Assembly (NCBI GenBank): GCA_030530315.1 | Contig: JAUMVG010000041.1 | Span: forward strand, 1-32,741 | Source: Clostridia bacterium | GTDB lineage: Bacteria > Bacillota > Clostridia > Christensenellales > Aristaeellaceae | DNA: 32,741 nucleotides | Direction of reading: 5' to 3' | Shown: positions 1 through 8,666 of the stretch, piece by piece | How positions within the stretch are numbered: the first letter of the stretch is position 1 | Layout: each line of letters begins with the position of its first letter | The notes under the pieces: model-generated | What the model was told of the DNA's origin: nothing | Database searches by the model: none | What the model saw: only the letters and a program-made list of their open reading frames with translations | Position numbers and translations under genes: made by a program

Positions 1-1
1 A

Positions 2-23
2 GCACGAACTCGCTTGTTCGTGC
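2..23. repeat. Short perfect hairpin at window edge
   Basis: Eight-base perfect arms (GCACGAAC / GTTCGTGC) enclose a six-base loop. The window edge hides the gene it would belong to. Between here and the tRNA terminator (positions 24-142) I see no gene, only AT-richer spacer. Confidence 0.35.
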
Positions 24-142
24 CCCTCGTTGCCCTATCTTAGTGACATTGCCATATCAAGGACATTTATGAATTACAGGGTTACAATTATATAATAGAA
101 GAAACGCGAAAAGAGCAGGTCCAATCCAGCAAAAACAGGCAT

Positions 143-178
143 AAAAAAGCGAAATCCCGCAATCTCTTGCAGGATTTC
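143..178 (-). terminator. Intrinsic terminator of the tRNA-Thr gene
   Basis: On the minus strand a 12-base-pair stem (151-162 with 167-178, one G-U pair) with a GAGA loop is followed by GC and six T (143-148). It starts three bases after the encoded CCA of the tRNA, so it almost certainly ends that transcript. Confidence 0.85.
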
Positions 179-180
179 AA

Positions 181-256
<76 letters not shown>

Positions 257-286
257 GCAGTTCGCATTTCGTCGAACGCAGGTGTT

Positions 287-315
287 ATTATACATCAACT
301 CCTTGGAAAAATCAA
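287..315 (-). promoter_or_regulatory. Sigma-A promoter of the tRNA-Thr gene
   Basis: On the minus strand, -35 TTGATT (310-315), a 17-base spacer and a perfect -10 TATAAT (287-292). Transcription would start near 280, leaving a leader of about 24 bases before the mature tRNA. Confidence 0.75.
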
Positions 316-320
316 TACCC

Positions 321-355
321 AATCGGCAAAATAACCGTTTTGCCCCGATTTTTTA
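321..355. terminator. Hairpin with T-run next to the PilT remnant
   Basis: An 11-base-pair stem with a two-base bulge (AATCGGCAAAA against TTTTGCCCCGATT, 321-350) is followed on the plus strand by TTTTT. On the minus strand it lies about ten bases after the stop of the PilT fragment and just upstream of the tRNA promoter. It may be the old terminator of that gene. The orientation is uncertain. Confidence 0.45.
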
Positions 356-359
356 CATT

Positions 360-614
360 TCACGCCGGACTGACGGCGCAGGTCAGCGCCACCTCACGGA
401 TGATCACGCCCGTGCGGAACAGCCGCGGCAGCTTGCCGTCCATGGAGAGCATGCGCTGGCCGGCGCCGCCAGAGATGGCGATGCCGATCTGGGGAATCCT
501 GCTGTCGCGGATCATGTTTTCCACGGCAGGGTTCACCGTCATGGCCTCGAGCACGGCAGCCTGGCCGCCATCCTTCTTCGGCACCGGGCGCACGGGTAGC
601 AAATAACGGTTCTC
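360..614 (-). pseudogene. C-terminal remnant of a PilT-type twitching-motility ATPase
   Basis: The last ~84 residues of a minus-strand reading frame resemble the C-terminal end of PilT, the retraction ATPase of type IV pili. The matching elements are LLPVRPVPKKDGG (compare PilT LLPRxDGxG), then EAMTVNPAVENMIRD (compare EVMxxNPAVRNLIRE), MLSMDGKLPRLF (compare MQTMDQxLxxL) and GVIIREVAL (compare GLITxExAL). The Walker motifs and the N-terminal three quarters of PilT are absent. Sequence upstream in the same frame (615-752) does not look like PilT, and there is no convincing ribosome-binding site. I read it as a decayed fragment. The likeness is from memory of the family, not from an alignment. 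Confidence 0.6.
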
Positions 615-874
615 CGGAAATAATGCGCCGGGAGAGGGAGCGGATGAAGTCGCGCTCTCAAAAGGGCAGGGAAAAAGCCGAAGGGCGGGTTTCCCTGGCG
701 GCTTGTCTTCCGCAGCATTATCGCCGGGCAAGCATGTGCAGCCCGGCGACAATCAGCGGGAAATCCGCCGCAATTGATCGCGTTCCAAAATGGAGCCCGT
801 CAAATCACATCGGCAATTCGTATGGGGAACGTGCTTTTGAAAACGCTTTACGGGAATACCTTATCCAGGAAACC
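615..874. other. Gene-free spacer with one long imperfect hairpin
   Basis: No supported gene lies between the M18 gene and the PilT remnant. One 13-base-pair hairpin with a single mismatch occupies 717-753 (core CGCCGGGC/GCCCGGCG, 722-729 with 741-748). It has no T-run on either side, so it is not a standard terminator. A stretch at 838-851 resembles a cre site but is not upstream of a gene. Confidence 0.5.
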
Positions 875-2254
875 TCACAGCTTCAGGAACGCCCGGTAGC
901 CCTTGTAGGCCTCCCACAGGTCGGCCTTGGAGATGACCTCCCAGGGCGCGTGCATGGACAGCACCGGCACGCCGCAGTCGATCACGTTCATGGCGTACTT
1001 CGCGCACAGCCAGGCGATGGTCCCGCCGCCGCCGACATCCACCTTGCCCAGCTCGCTGGTCTGCCAGCACACCCCGGCCTCGTCCATCACCCGGCGGACG
1101 ACGCCCATGTACTCGGCGTTGGCGTCGCTGGCGCCGCTCTTGCCCCGGGAGCCGGTGTACTTGTTGAAGCACACGCCCAGGTTCAGCATGGCGGCGTTCT
1201 TCTTCTCAAACACGCCGGAATAGCTGGGGTCGTAGCCCGCGCTGACGTCGCTGGACAGCATGCGGCTGTTCTGCAGCGCCCGGCGGACCGCCAGCTCCCG
1301 CTCGTCTCCCAGCAGGGCGGAGAGCTCCGCCACGGTGTTCTCGAAGAAGTGAGAATTCATGCCGGAGGCGCCCATGCTGCCGATCTCCTCCTTGTCGGTC
1401 AGCACCGCGCACAGGGTGTGCTCCGGGGTGCCCTCGTGATCCACCACGGCCATCAGGCTGGGATAGGCGCAGACACGGTCGTCGTGGCCGTAGCCCAGGA
1501 TCATGCTGCGGTCCAGGCCCATGTCCCGGGACTTTCCGGCGGGCACGGCCTCCAGCTCCGCGGAGATGAAGTCCTCCTCGCCCACGCCGTAGTCCCGCTC
1601 CAGCACCTTCAGCAGCGCCGCCTTCACGGGGTCCTTCTCCTCGTCCGGGTCCGGCGCGCTGGCGATCAGGATGTTCAGTGCCTCGGCGTCGATGAACTTC
1701 GAGGCGGTCTTGCTCATCTGGTCCTGGGCCAGGTGGGGCAGCAGGTCGGAGATGCACAGCACCGGGTCGTCCTCCCCCTCGCCGATGGCCACGGTCACGA
1801 CGCCGCCGTCCTTCTTCACGATCACGCCGTGCAGCGCCAGGGGCATCGCCAGCCACTGATACTTCTTGATGCCGCCGTAGTAGTGGGTATCCAGATAGGC
1901 CAGGCCGTCGTCCTCGAACACCGGGTTCTGCTTGATGTCGATGCGGGGAGAGTCGATGTGCGCCCCCAGGATGTTCATGCCCGTCTCCAGGGGCCGGGCG
2001 CCCACCACGAAGGCCATGAAGCTCTTGTTCATCCACTTGCGGTACACCCGGTCGCCCGCCTTCAGCTTTTCGCCAGAGGCGATCAGCGCGTCCATGTCCC
2101 GGAAGCCCGCCGCCGCGCAGATCTTCTCCGCGCTGGCCGCAGCCTCGCGCTCGGTCTTGGAGGCGTCCAGGTAGCCCTTGTAGGCCTCCGCGAAGGCGTT
2201 CAGCTTTGCCCGCTCGTTTTCGTCATATTGTTTCCATGCGTTTTTGCGATACAT
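875..2254 (-). CDS. M18 family zinc aminopeptidase
   Basis: The 459-residue product is a cytoplasmic M18 metallo-aminopeptidase, a family that removes N-terminal residues (often acidic or neutral) from peptides and forms large dodecameric cages. Expected metal and catalytic residues are visible: H99 in GAHIDSPR, D258/D259 in YGHDDR, the glutamate pair E289-E290 in TDKEEIGS, probably D336, and H435 in SMHAPWE near the C-terminus. VGGGGT at about 408 is also typical. Length matches the family (430-480). The ATG at 2254 is preceded by CAGGAGG at good spacing. It is transcribed alone from a promoter at 2281-2309. No clear terminator was found; the PilT remnant lies downstream. Confidence 0.95.
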   Translation of the reverse strand: MYRKNAWKQYDENERAKLNAFAEAYKGYLDASKTEREAAASAEKICAAAGFRDMDALIASGEKLKAGDRVYRKWMNKSFMAFVVGARPLETGMNILGAHIDSPRIDIKQNPVFEDDGLAYLDTHYYGGIKKYQWLAMPLALHGVIVKKDGGVVTVAIGEGEDDPVLCISDLLPHLAQDQMSKTASKFIDAEALNILIASAPDPDEEKDPVKAALLKVLERDYGVGEEDFISAELEAVPAGKSRDMGLDRSMILGYGHDDRVCAYPSLMAVVDHEGTPEHTLCAVLTDKEEIGSMGASGMNSHFFENTVAELSALLGDERELAVRRALQNSRMLSSDVSAGYDPSYSGVFEKKNAAMLNLGVCFNKYTGSRGKSGASDANAEYMGVVRRVMDEAGVCWQTSELGKVDVGGGGTIAWLCAKYAMNVIDCGVPVLSMHAPWEVISKADLWEAYKGYRAFLKL

Positions 2255-2280
2255 AATTTCAACCTCCTGTCACTGCAGAC

Positions 2281-2309
2281 AGTATAGCACAAAACGGCGG
2301 CGAAGTCAC
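2281..2309 (-). promoter_or_regulatory. Promoter of the M18 aminopeptidase gene
   Basis: On the minus strand, -10 TATACT (2281-2286), a 17-base spacer and a weak -35 GTGACT (2304-2309). The -35 and spacer lie inside the terminator hairpin of the upstream transporter operon, so the two signals overlap. Confidence 0.5.
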
Positions 2310-2333
2310 CACCTTTGGGTGCATTCGCCGCCG
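2291..2333 (-). terminator. Intrinsic terminator of the sugar ABC operon
   Basis: A GC-rich stem of ten perfect base pairs (2295-2304 with 2324-2333; CGGCGGCGAA/TTCGCCGCCG) is followed on the minus strand by TTTTGTG. It lies about 30 bases after the stop of the last gene of the operon. Confidence 0.8.
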
Positions 2334-2365
2334 CGACGTTCAATTTGTCCCTGTTTGCCTGAGGG

Positions 2366-4024
2366 CTATCTCCTCTTCCGCGCCTTCACCTTTTCGGAGA
2401 CGGCGTGGGCACCCAGCAGCAGCCAGATGACCACCAGGGCGATCAGCAGCACCCGGGAGCCCGTGGGCAGCGGCCCGAGGTCTCCGCCGGAGGTCATGCC
2501 GCTGCGGCCGGAGGACTGGTTCAGCCGGTACAGCGAGGCGATGTCCTCGTACAGCTTGTCGATGTACGCGTCGTCCACGGTCTGCTTGCGGCGCACCGAC
2601 TTGGTGACGTTTTCGATCAGCTGGCCCGCGGCGTCGCGCAGCGAAGCGGAGCCGTTGAACACCGGCGTGGTGAAGGTGTTCTCGGTGTTGTCCAGCAGCA
2701 GCCTCGCGGCCTGCAGCTTCACCGGGTAGTGCAGCTCGTCCCCCGCGTCGCTGTTCAGGTACTCCTGATAGGTGTCGGAATCCTGGGCCTTGGAGGTGAC
2801 GGGCACATAGCCCTCCGTCTGGGAATAGGCGATCTGCACGTCGTTGGTCAGCAGGTACTGGGTGAACAGCCAGCTTGCCAGCACCTCCTGGGGATCCGCC
2901 TTGTTGAACACGCACACGCTGGGGCCCTGGCTGATCATCTGCAGGTGCTCCGGGTCGAACTGGGGCACCGGCCGCACGGCGGTCTCGAACTGCACGATGT
3001 TCTCCGGGCTGATGTCCAGCAGCGGCGCGTCGCTGCCCATCCAGGTGGCGCCGGCGGTGGAGTCCACCGCGAAGATGCACTGGCCCGCGTTCAGGAAGTT
3101 GGCCGGATAGCTGGAGATCTTGAAGGTGGAGAAGGCGCCGGACTTGGCGTGCCTGGCGATCTCGAACAGCAGCTCCTTGGTGGTGTCGTTCAGGATCAGG
3201 ATCTCCCCCGCCTCGGTGGAATAGCCCGCGTCCAGCTGGCGCAGCATCTGGATCATCATGTTGTCGGTGCTCTTATAGATGAAGGGAATCATGACCTTCT
3301 GGCCGTTGACGGCAAAGACGCCGTTCGCGTCCTTGGCCGTGGCGGCCTCGGAGACCTCCCAGACGAAGTCCCAAGTCAGCACGTCCGGCAGCTCGTAGCC
3401 CAGGGCTTCCACGTAGGTCTTGTTGATGTACAGCGCCTCGGTGGAGCGCATGTAGGGCAGCGCGTAGCTGTGGCCGCTGAAGGCGCATTCCTCCATGAAC
3501 TGGGGGATCACCTCGTCCCGGGTGGGGCCGTCGAAGAGGAGCTCGCTGCCCCCCAGGCCATAGCGGGCGTCGTCGATCAGCCCGTCCAGCGGCACCACCA
3601 CGTTGTCGCCGGTCATATAGGTGGCGATGTGGTCCGGATAGGTGATGCACACGTTGGGCGTGGTGTCGGTGGAGATGTTGGTGATCACGTCGTTGTAGAT
3701 GCGGCTGTAGTCCGTGTACAACTTCATCGTCACCGTGACGTTGGGGTACAGGGCCTCGAAGCCCGCGATGGCCTTCTTGTAAATCTCCGTCTGGGTCTTG
3801 TTGGTGTCATTCTTCGCCCAGAAGGTGATCTCGTATCTGCGGGAAGTGTCGAACGCCTCCGGCACCTCGAACCCTGCCCTGCCACGGCTGCCGTGGCACC
3901 CGGACAAAGTGAGGGCCAGAAGGACGAGGACCAGCAGCAGGGTTGGCAGCCTATGAGAAAGGGCCATTTTCGGTGCTTCACGCCTTTCTCTCTTAACTCT
4001 TAACTCTTCGCTCTCCACTCTCAT
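2366..4024 (-). CDS. Sugar ABC transporter substrate-binding lipoprotein with C-terminal membrane helix
   Basis: A family 1 extracellular solute-binding protein, last gene of a four-gene importer operon. The mature part begins with RYEITFWAKND and an early IYKKAIAGFEALYPNVTV segment, as in sugar-binding proteins. The start at 4024 overlaps the permease stop (ATGA) and has GGGGAGGG about eight bases upstream. It gives 552 residues, with a charged 20-residue leader before the lipoprotein signal (lipobox LSGC, C43). The alternative ATG at 3967 (533 residues) gives a normal short signal peptide but only a weak ribosome site; the intervening DNA is low-complexity (repeats of GAGTTAA). Unusually, the C-terminus carries a hydrophobic segment (about 525-539) followed by KVKARKRR, like a stop-transfer anchor. 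Confidence 0.88.
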   Translation of the reverse strand: MRVESEELRVKRERREAPKMALSHRLPTLLLVLVLLALTLSGCHGSRGRAGFEVPEAFDTSRRYEITFWAKNDTNKTQTEIYKKAIAGFEALYPNVTVTMKLYTDYSRIYNDVITNISTDTTPNVCITYPDHIATYMTGDNVVVPLDGLIDDARYGLGGSELLFDGPTRDEVIPQFMEECAFSGHSYALPYMRSTEALYINKTYVEALGYELPDVLTWDFVWEVSEAATAKDANGVFAVNGQKVMIPFIYKSTDNMMIQMLRQLDAGYSTEAGEILILNDTTKELLFEIARHAKSGAFSTFKISSYPANFLNAGQCIFAVDSTAGATWMGSDAPLLDISPENIVQFETAVRPVPQFDPEHLQMISQGPSVCVFNKADPQEVLASWLFTQYLLTNDVQIAYSQTEGYVPVTSKAQDSDTYQEYLNSDAGDELHYPVKLQAARLLLDNTENTFTTPVFNGSASLRDAAGQLIENVTKSVRRKQTVDDAYIDKLYEDIASLYRLNQSSGRSGMTSGGDLGPLPTGSRVLLIALVVIWLLLGAHAVSEKVKARKRR

Positions 4025-4896
4025 CCCTTGATCCCTCCCCTCGACACGCCGGCCATGACCTTGTTGCGGAAGATCAGGAACAGCACGATCAGCGGCACGG
4101 AGATGACCACCACCGCCGCCATCATGGCGGGGATGTTCTCGCGGCCGAAGCCATTCTCGCGGATCTCCTGGATGCCGTTGGAGACCAGGAAATAGGCGGG
4201 ATCGTCGGTCACCAGGCGGGGCCAGACGTAGCTGTTCCAGCACTCGATGACCTTCAGGATGATGATCGTGATGATCGTCGGCCGGCAGATGGGCATCATC
4301 ACCCGGGTCAGATACTTCAGGTCGGTGGTGCCGTCCACCTTTGCGGCGTTGTACAGCTCGTCGGGAATCTGGGCGAAGTTCTCGCGAAGCAGGTAGATGT
4401 AAAACACGCTGGTCACCGACGGCAGGATCAGGCCCGCAAAGCTGTTGCGCAGCCCCCAGTTGGTGATGGTCTGGTAGTTGGTGATGATCACCAGCTCGTT
4501 GGGGATCATCATTAGCGCCAGGAACAATGAGAACACCAGGTTCTTGCCCTTGAACTCCAGCCGCGCGAAGGCGAAGGCCGCCGGCACGATGACCAGCATC
4601 ATCAGCCCGGTGGTAACCACGGTGAAGATGATGGAATTCAGGAAGTACCGGGCCAGCGGCACCTCGGAGAAGGCGTTCACGTAGTTCTGGAGCGTGGGCG
4701 TAAGGGTGAAGAAGGTGGGCACGTATTCCCCGTTGTAGGCGCTGTAGCTCTTGACGCTGGTCAGCAGCATCCAGTAGTAGGGAAACAGCACCATCAGCGC
4801 CCAGAAGGTCAGCAGCGCGTAGGTCACGGCGCGCACCGCCGTCCTGCGGGCGCGGGAGGCGCGCTCGATCCGGTCAAAATCATTTTGATTTGCCAT
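4021..4896 (-). CDS. Carbohydrate ABC transporter permease (MalG/UgpE type)
   Basis: The 291-residue inner-membrane permease has six predicted membrane segments, the usual MalG-type size. The cytoplasmic EAA loop that docks on the ATPase is ELYNAAKVDGTTDLKYLTRV followed by a proline. The N-terminal YYWMLLTSVK segment is also characteristic. The ATG at 4896 has AGGAGG nine bases upstream. It follows the partner permease by 13 bases and overlaps the binding-protein start by four. Substrate is not readable from the sequence; the class imports sugars or glycerol phosphates. Confidence 0.95.
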   Translation of the reverse strand: MANQNDFDRIERASRARRTAVRAVTYALLTFWALMVLFPYYWMLLTSVKSYSAYNGEYVPTFFTLTPTLQNYVNAFSEVPLARYFLNSIIFTVVTTGLMMLVIVPAAFAFARLEFKGKNLVFSLFLALMMIPNELVIITNYQTITNWGLRNSFAGLILPSVTSVFYIYLLRENFAQIPDELYNAAKVDGTTDLKYLTRVMMPICRPTIITIIILKVIECWNSYVWPRLVTDDPAYFLVSNGIQEIRENGFGRENIPAMMAAVVVISVPLIVLFLIFRNKVMAGVSRGGIKG

Positions 4897-4909
4897 TGAG
4901 TAACACCTC

Positions 4910-5812
4910 CTAATAATGTACGTTTTTCCTGCTGATCGACAGGTTGATCAGCGTGATGGTGAACACCACGGCGAACAGTATGATCGCCGCTGCCGAGGCG
5001 TAGGACGGATAGCCGCCGCTGTCTCCGTAAAGCATGTCGTAGACGTAGCCCACGATGGTGTTCATCTCCGCGGCGTTCAGGTTCGTGGTGAACAGGGCCA
5101 CCGCGTCGCTGTAGGCCTTGAAGGCGCCGATGAAGCCGGTGATGACCAGGTAGAAGATCATCGGGGAGATCATCGGCAGCGTGATCTTGCGGAAGGTGCG
5201 GAAGGCGGAGGTGCCGTCCACCTTGGCGGCATTGTAATAGTCCTGGTTCACGCTGGCCAGCGCGCTGGTGAGGATCAGCACCTTGAAGGGCATGACCACC
5301 CAGATGGTGTAGAAGCACAGCACGAACATCTTCGCCCAGTAGGGGCCGTCGATGAAGTCGATGGGGCCCTTGCCGAACCAGGCCAGTATCAGGTTCGCCA
5401 GGCCGTCGGTGTAGGCGGTCTTCTTGAACAGGATCATGAACACCAGGCCCACCGCCAGCGTGTTGGTCACGTAGGGCAGGAAGTAGACCGTTTGGTACAG
5501 CTTCTTCAGCGGCGTGATGCTGTTGAGCCCCACGGAAATCAGCAGCGCGATGACCGTGGACAGCGGCACCGTGATGATGACCAGGATGAAGGTGTTCTTC
5601 AGCGCCTGGAGGAAGTACGGGTCGTGGAGCACGTAGGAGTAGTTGTACAGGCCCACGCCGAAAGACGTCTGGGAGGCGGAGTTGTAGCCCTCCTCGAAGG
5701 AATAGATGAACACGTCGATCAGCGGGTAGACCATGAAGAAGCCCAGGAACAGTATCGCGGGCAGCAGGTAAAGCCAGCCCTTCAGGTTGTTGGTATCCTT
5801 CTTGCCCGCCAT
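4910..5812 (-). CDS. Sugar ABC transporter permease (UgpA/MalF type)
   Basis: A 300-residue membrane permease that would pair with the MalG-type protein encoded next. Six membrane segments are apparent, beginning with WLYLLPAILFLGFFMVYPL. The EAA loop is DYYNAAKVDGTSAFRTFRKI, with ITLPMISP after it. Length is normal for the short MalF/UgpA class without the large periplasmic loop. The start is one base away from the ATPase stop (TGA then ATG), with GGGGTGA upstream, so translation is probably coupled. Confidence 0.95.
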   Translation of the reverse strand: MAGKKDTNNLKGWLYLLPAILFLGFFMVYPLIDVFIYSFEEGYNSASQTSFGVGLYNYSYVLHDPYFLQALKNTFILVIITVPLSTVIALLISVGLNSITPLKKLYQTVYFLPYVTNTLAVGLVFMILFKKTAYTDGLANLILAWFGKGPIDFIDGPYWAKMFVLCFYTIWVVMPFKVLILTSALASVNQDYYNAAKVDGTSAFRTFRKITLPMISPMIFYLVITGFIGAFKAYSDAVALFTTNLNAAEMNTIVGYVYDMLYGDSGGYPSYASAAAIILFAVVFTITLINLSISRKNVHY

Positions 5813-5813
5813 G

Positions 5814-6938
<1,125 letters not shown>

Positions 6939-6975
6939 GGGCTTCTCCTCCTTGGAGCGTCAAACTGCTGCCCAC

Positions 6976-6984
6976 ATTATAACA
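6976..6984 (-). promoter_or_regulatory. Extended -10 promoter of the sugar ABC operon
   Basis: On the minus strand TGT followed by TATAAT (6976-6981) forms an extended -10. At the expected distance the -35 region (TAGCCC) is poor. It lies 37 bases upstream of the ATPase start and faces away from the promoter at 7111-7139; the two operons share the interval 6939-7232, which holds no gene. Confidence 0.6.
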
Positions 6985-7110
6985 CACATCCGCCGTTTGG
7001 GCTACGGCTGCGGCAAAAAAACACGAATTTCCGCGATTGAAGCCATGTGCCGTGAATTATTGATTTTTGACGATTTTCTGGTGAAAAAACGGATAAATCT
7101 GCAATTCAAC

Positions 7111-7139
7111 TTGACACTTTATGCAGTCTCTTCTATAAT
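7111..7139 (+). promoter_or_regulatory. Perfect-consensus sigma-A promoter of the DUF3798 importer operon
   Basis: TTGACA (7111-7116), a 17-base spacer and TATAAT (7134-7139), matching consensus at all twelve positions. Transcription should start near 7146, leaving a leader of about 87 bases. Confidence 0.9.
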
Positions 7140-7145
7140 TTATCT

Positions 7146-7232
7146 GTATTACCGCGCTAAACTGATATGAATGTTTTTGCGGCTTTTGCAAAAATAGTGC
7201 GGCTTTGCGCGGGAAAATAAGGAGGTAAAACC
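7146..7232 (+). promoter_or_regulatory. Structured 5' leader of the DUF3798 importer operon
   Basis: The leader can fold into an outer stem CCGCGC/GCGCGG (7152-7157 with 7207-7212) enclosing a hairpin TTTTTGC/GCAAAAA (7174-7180 with 7188-7194). The ribosome-binding site AAGGAGG follows at 7219-7225. It matches no riboswitch class that I recognise. The fold is a hand prediction. Confidence 0.4.
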
Positions 7233-8426
7233 ATGAAGAAACTGCTTTGCGCTCTGCTGGCTGCCCTGATGGTTCTGTCCATGGTGGTCGTCGCGTCCGC
7301 CGAGGAAGCGACCCTGGACTTCCACGTCGGCATCGTCACCGGCACCGTCTCCCAGTCTGAGGACGACCGCCGCGGCGCCGAGGCCTTCCAGGCCAAGTAC
7401 GGCGAGGACGTGGTCACCCTGGCCACCTATCCCGACAACTTCCCGGATGAGAAGGAAACCGTCGTGCAGACCATCGTGAACATGGCCGACGATCCGGACA
7501 TGAAGGCCGTCATCGTCAACCAGGGCGTGCCCGGCACCGCCGAGGCCTTCCGTCAGATCAAGGAGCGTCGCCCCGACATCCTGTGCATCTGCGGTGAGTC
7601 CCAGGAAGACCTGCCCGTGATCGCCGACGCCGCCGACCTGGTGGTCGTCAACGACTTCGTGTCCCGCGGCTATCTGATCATCAAGACCGCCGCCGACCTG
7701 GGCTGCAAGACCTTCGTTCACATCTCCTTCCCCCGCCACCTGGGCATCGAGTCCCTCAGCCGTCGTCTGGCGGTCATGAAGGAAGCGGGCAAGGAGCTGG
7801 GCGTTGAGATCGTCGAGGAGACCGCTCCCGACCCGACCAGCGACGTTGGCGTCGCCGGCGCGCAGCAGTTCATCCTCGAGAAGACCCCCGAGTGGGTTGC
7901 CAAGTACGGCACCGACTCCGCCTACTTCTGCACCAACGACGCTCACACCGAGCCCCTGCTGAAGCAGCTGCTGGAGTACGGCGGATACTTCATCGAGGCC
8001 GACCTGCCCTCCCCGCTGATGGGCTATCCGGGCGCTCTGGGCGTGGACCTGACCGATGCCAACGGCGACTTCCAGAAGATCCTGGAGACCGTTGAGAACG
8101 CTGTCGTCGAGAAGGGCGGCGCGGGCCGCTTCGGCACCTGGGCCTTCTCCTACGGCTACGCTTCTTCCTTCGCCCTGGCCGAGCACGCTGTGAACGTCAT
8201 CAACGGCGACAGCGAGCTGACCGAGCTGGACGACATCGCCGACGCCTTCGGCGAGGTTTCCAACGTTGACTGGTCCGGTGCCAACTACACCGACGCCACC
8301 ACCGGCGTGAAGACCGAAAACCTGTTCCTGGTCTATCAGGACACCTACATTATGGGCCGCGAGGGCGACAAGTTCATGCACACGCCCGATGTGGAGATCC
8401 CCGAGATGTACTACACCGTGAAGTAA
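7233..8426 (+). CDS. DUF3798-like periplasmic-type binding protein
   Basis: The 397-residue secreted protein has a signal peptide ending ASA (residues 21-23), probably cut by signal peptidase I; no lipobox cysteine is present. The mature part resembles DUF3798, a family with a periplasmic-binding fold near the BMP/ribose-binding proteins: an early HVGIVTGTVSQSEDD segment, then KAVIVNQGVPGT and YPGALGVDLTD. The family name is from memory. It heads an operon with an RbsA-type ATPase and two permeases, so it is very likely the substrate-capturing subunit. Substrate is unknown. AAGGAGG lies seven bases upstream of the ATG. A terminator follows (8450-8482), so this gene is probably made in excess over the rest of the operon. 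Confidence 0.85.
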   Translation: MKKLLCALLAALMVLSMVVVASAEEATLDFHVGIVTGTVSQSEDDRRGAEAFQAKYGEDVVTLATYPDNFPDEKETVVQTIVNMADDPDMKAVIVNQGVPGTAEAFRQIKERRPDILCICGESQEDLPVIADAADLVVVNDFVSRGYLIIKTAADLGCKTFVHISFPRHLGIESLSRRLAVMKEAGKELGVEIVEETAPDPTSDVGVAGAQQFILEKTPEWVAKYGTDSAYFCTNDAHTEPLLKQLLEYGGYFIEADLPSPLMGYPGALGVDLTDANGDFQKILETVENAVVEKGGAGRFGTWAFSYGYASSFALAEHAVNVINGDSELTELDDIADAFGEVSNVDWSGANYTDATTGVKTENLFLVYQDTYIMGREGDKFMHTPDVEIPEMYYTVK

Positions 8427-8449
8427 TCCCCACGGGATTGCCCACTGCC

Positions 8450-8482
8450 AGGGGGAGGAGCCGCTCCTCCCCCTCGGTTTTT
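8450..8482 (+). terminator. Attenuating terminator between binding protein and ATPase genes
   Basis: Ten perfect base pairs (AGGGGGAGGA/TCCTCCCCCT, 8450-8459 with 8465-8474), a GCCGC loop, then CGG and TTTTT. It is placed 24 bases after the binding-protein stop, where partial termination would set a high ratio of binding protein to membrane parts. Confidence 0.8.
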
Positions 8483-8498
8483 CGCAAAGGCGCGAAAG

Positions 8499-8599
8499 CG
8501 GTGAAGGATTAGGAATGCGAAATGAAGAAATCCAGGGTTTCCGCTCCTTCGTGAAGGGGGAACCCAAGGCTTTCACCGTTCATTCCCCATTCCTAATCC
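8499..8599. repeat. Nested inverted repeat in the operon spacer
   Basis: Outer arms GGATTAGGAATG (8506-8517) and CATTCCTAATCC (8588-8599) are perfect over 12 bases. A second pair CGGTGAA/TTCACCG (8499-8505 with 8572-8578) lies in register beside them. Inside, GGGTT/AACCC and CCTTC/GAAGG form a further hairpin (about 8535-8565). No gene is present. It could be a small mobile repeat or an mRNA-processing structure. Confidence 0.5.
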
Positions 8600-8666
8600 C
8601 TCATTCCCAATTTCCCATCTATCCCCCTCCCGCCGGGAGAGTTCAACAGAAATAAGGTAGATAGAC

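Noticed and set aside
91-96. TATAAT as a plus-strand promoter
   Set aside because: No -35 box at 16-18 bases and no plus-strand gene downstream within reach.
838-851. cre-like sequence TGAAAACGCTTTAC
   Set aside because: The last two positions miss the catabolite-control consensus, and it lies downstream of a gene with no promoter beside it.
623-2287. Plus-strand open frame of 554 codons opposite the M18 gene
   Set aside because: It is antisense to a clear aminopeptidase, has a His/Gln/Val-biased composition typical of the reverse frame of GC-rich genes, and no ribosome site.
2405-4003. Plus-strand open frame of 532 codons opposite the binding-protein gene
   Set aside because: Same reverse-frame artefact: biased composition, no recognisable domain, and a well-supported gene on the other strand.
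7149-8576. Minus-strand open frame of 475 codons opposite the DUF3798-like gene
   Set aside because: It crosses the consensus promoter, leader and terminator of the plus-strand operon and has reverse-frame composition.
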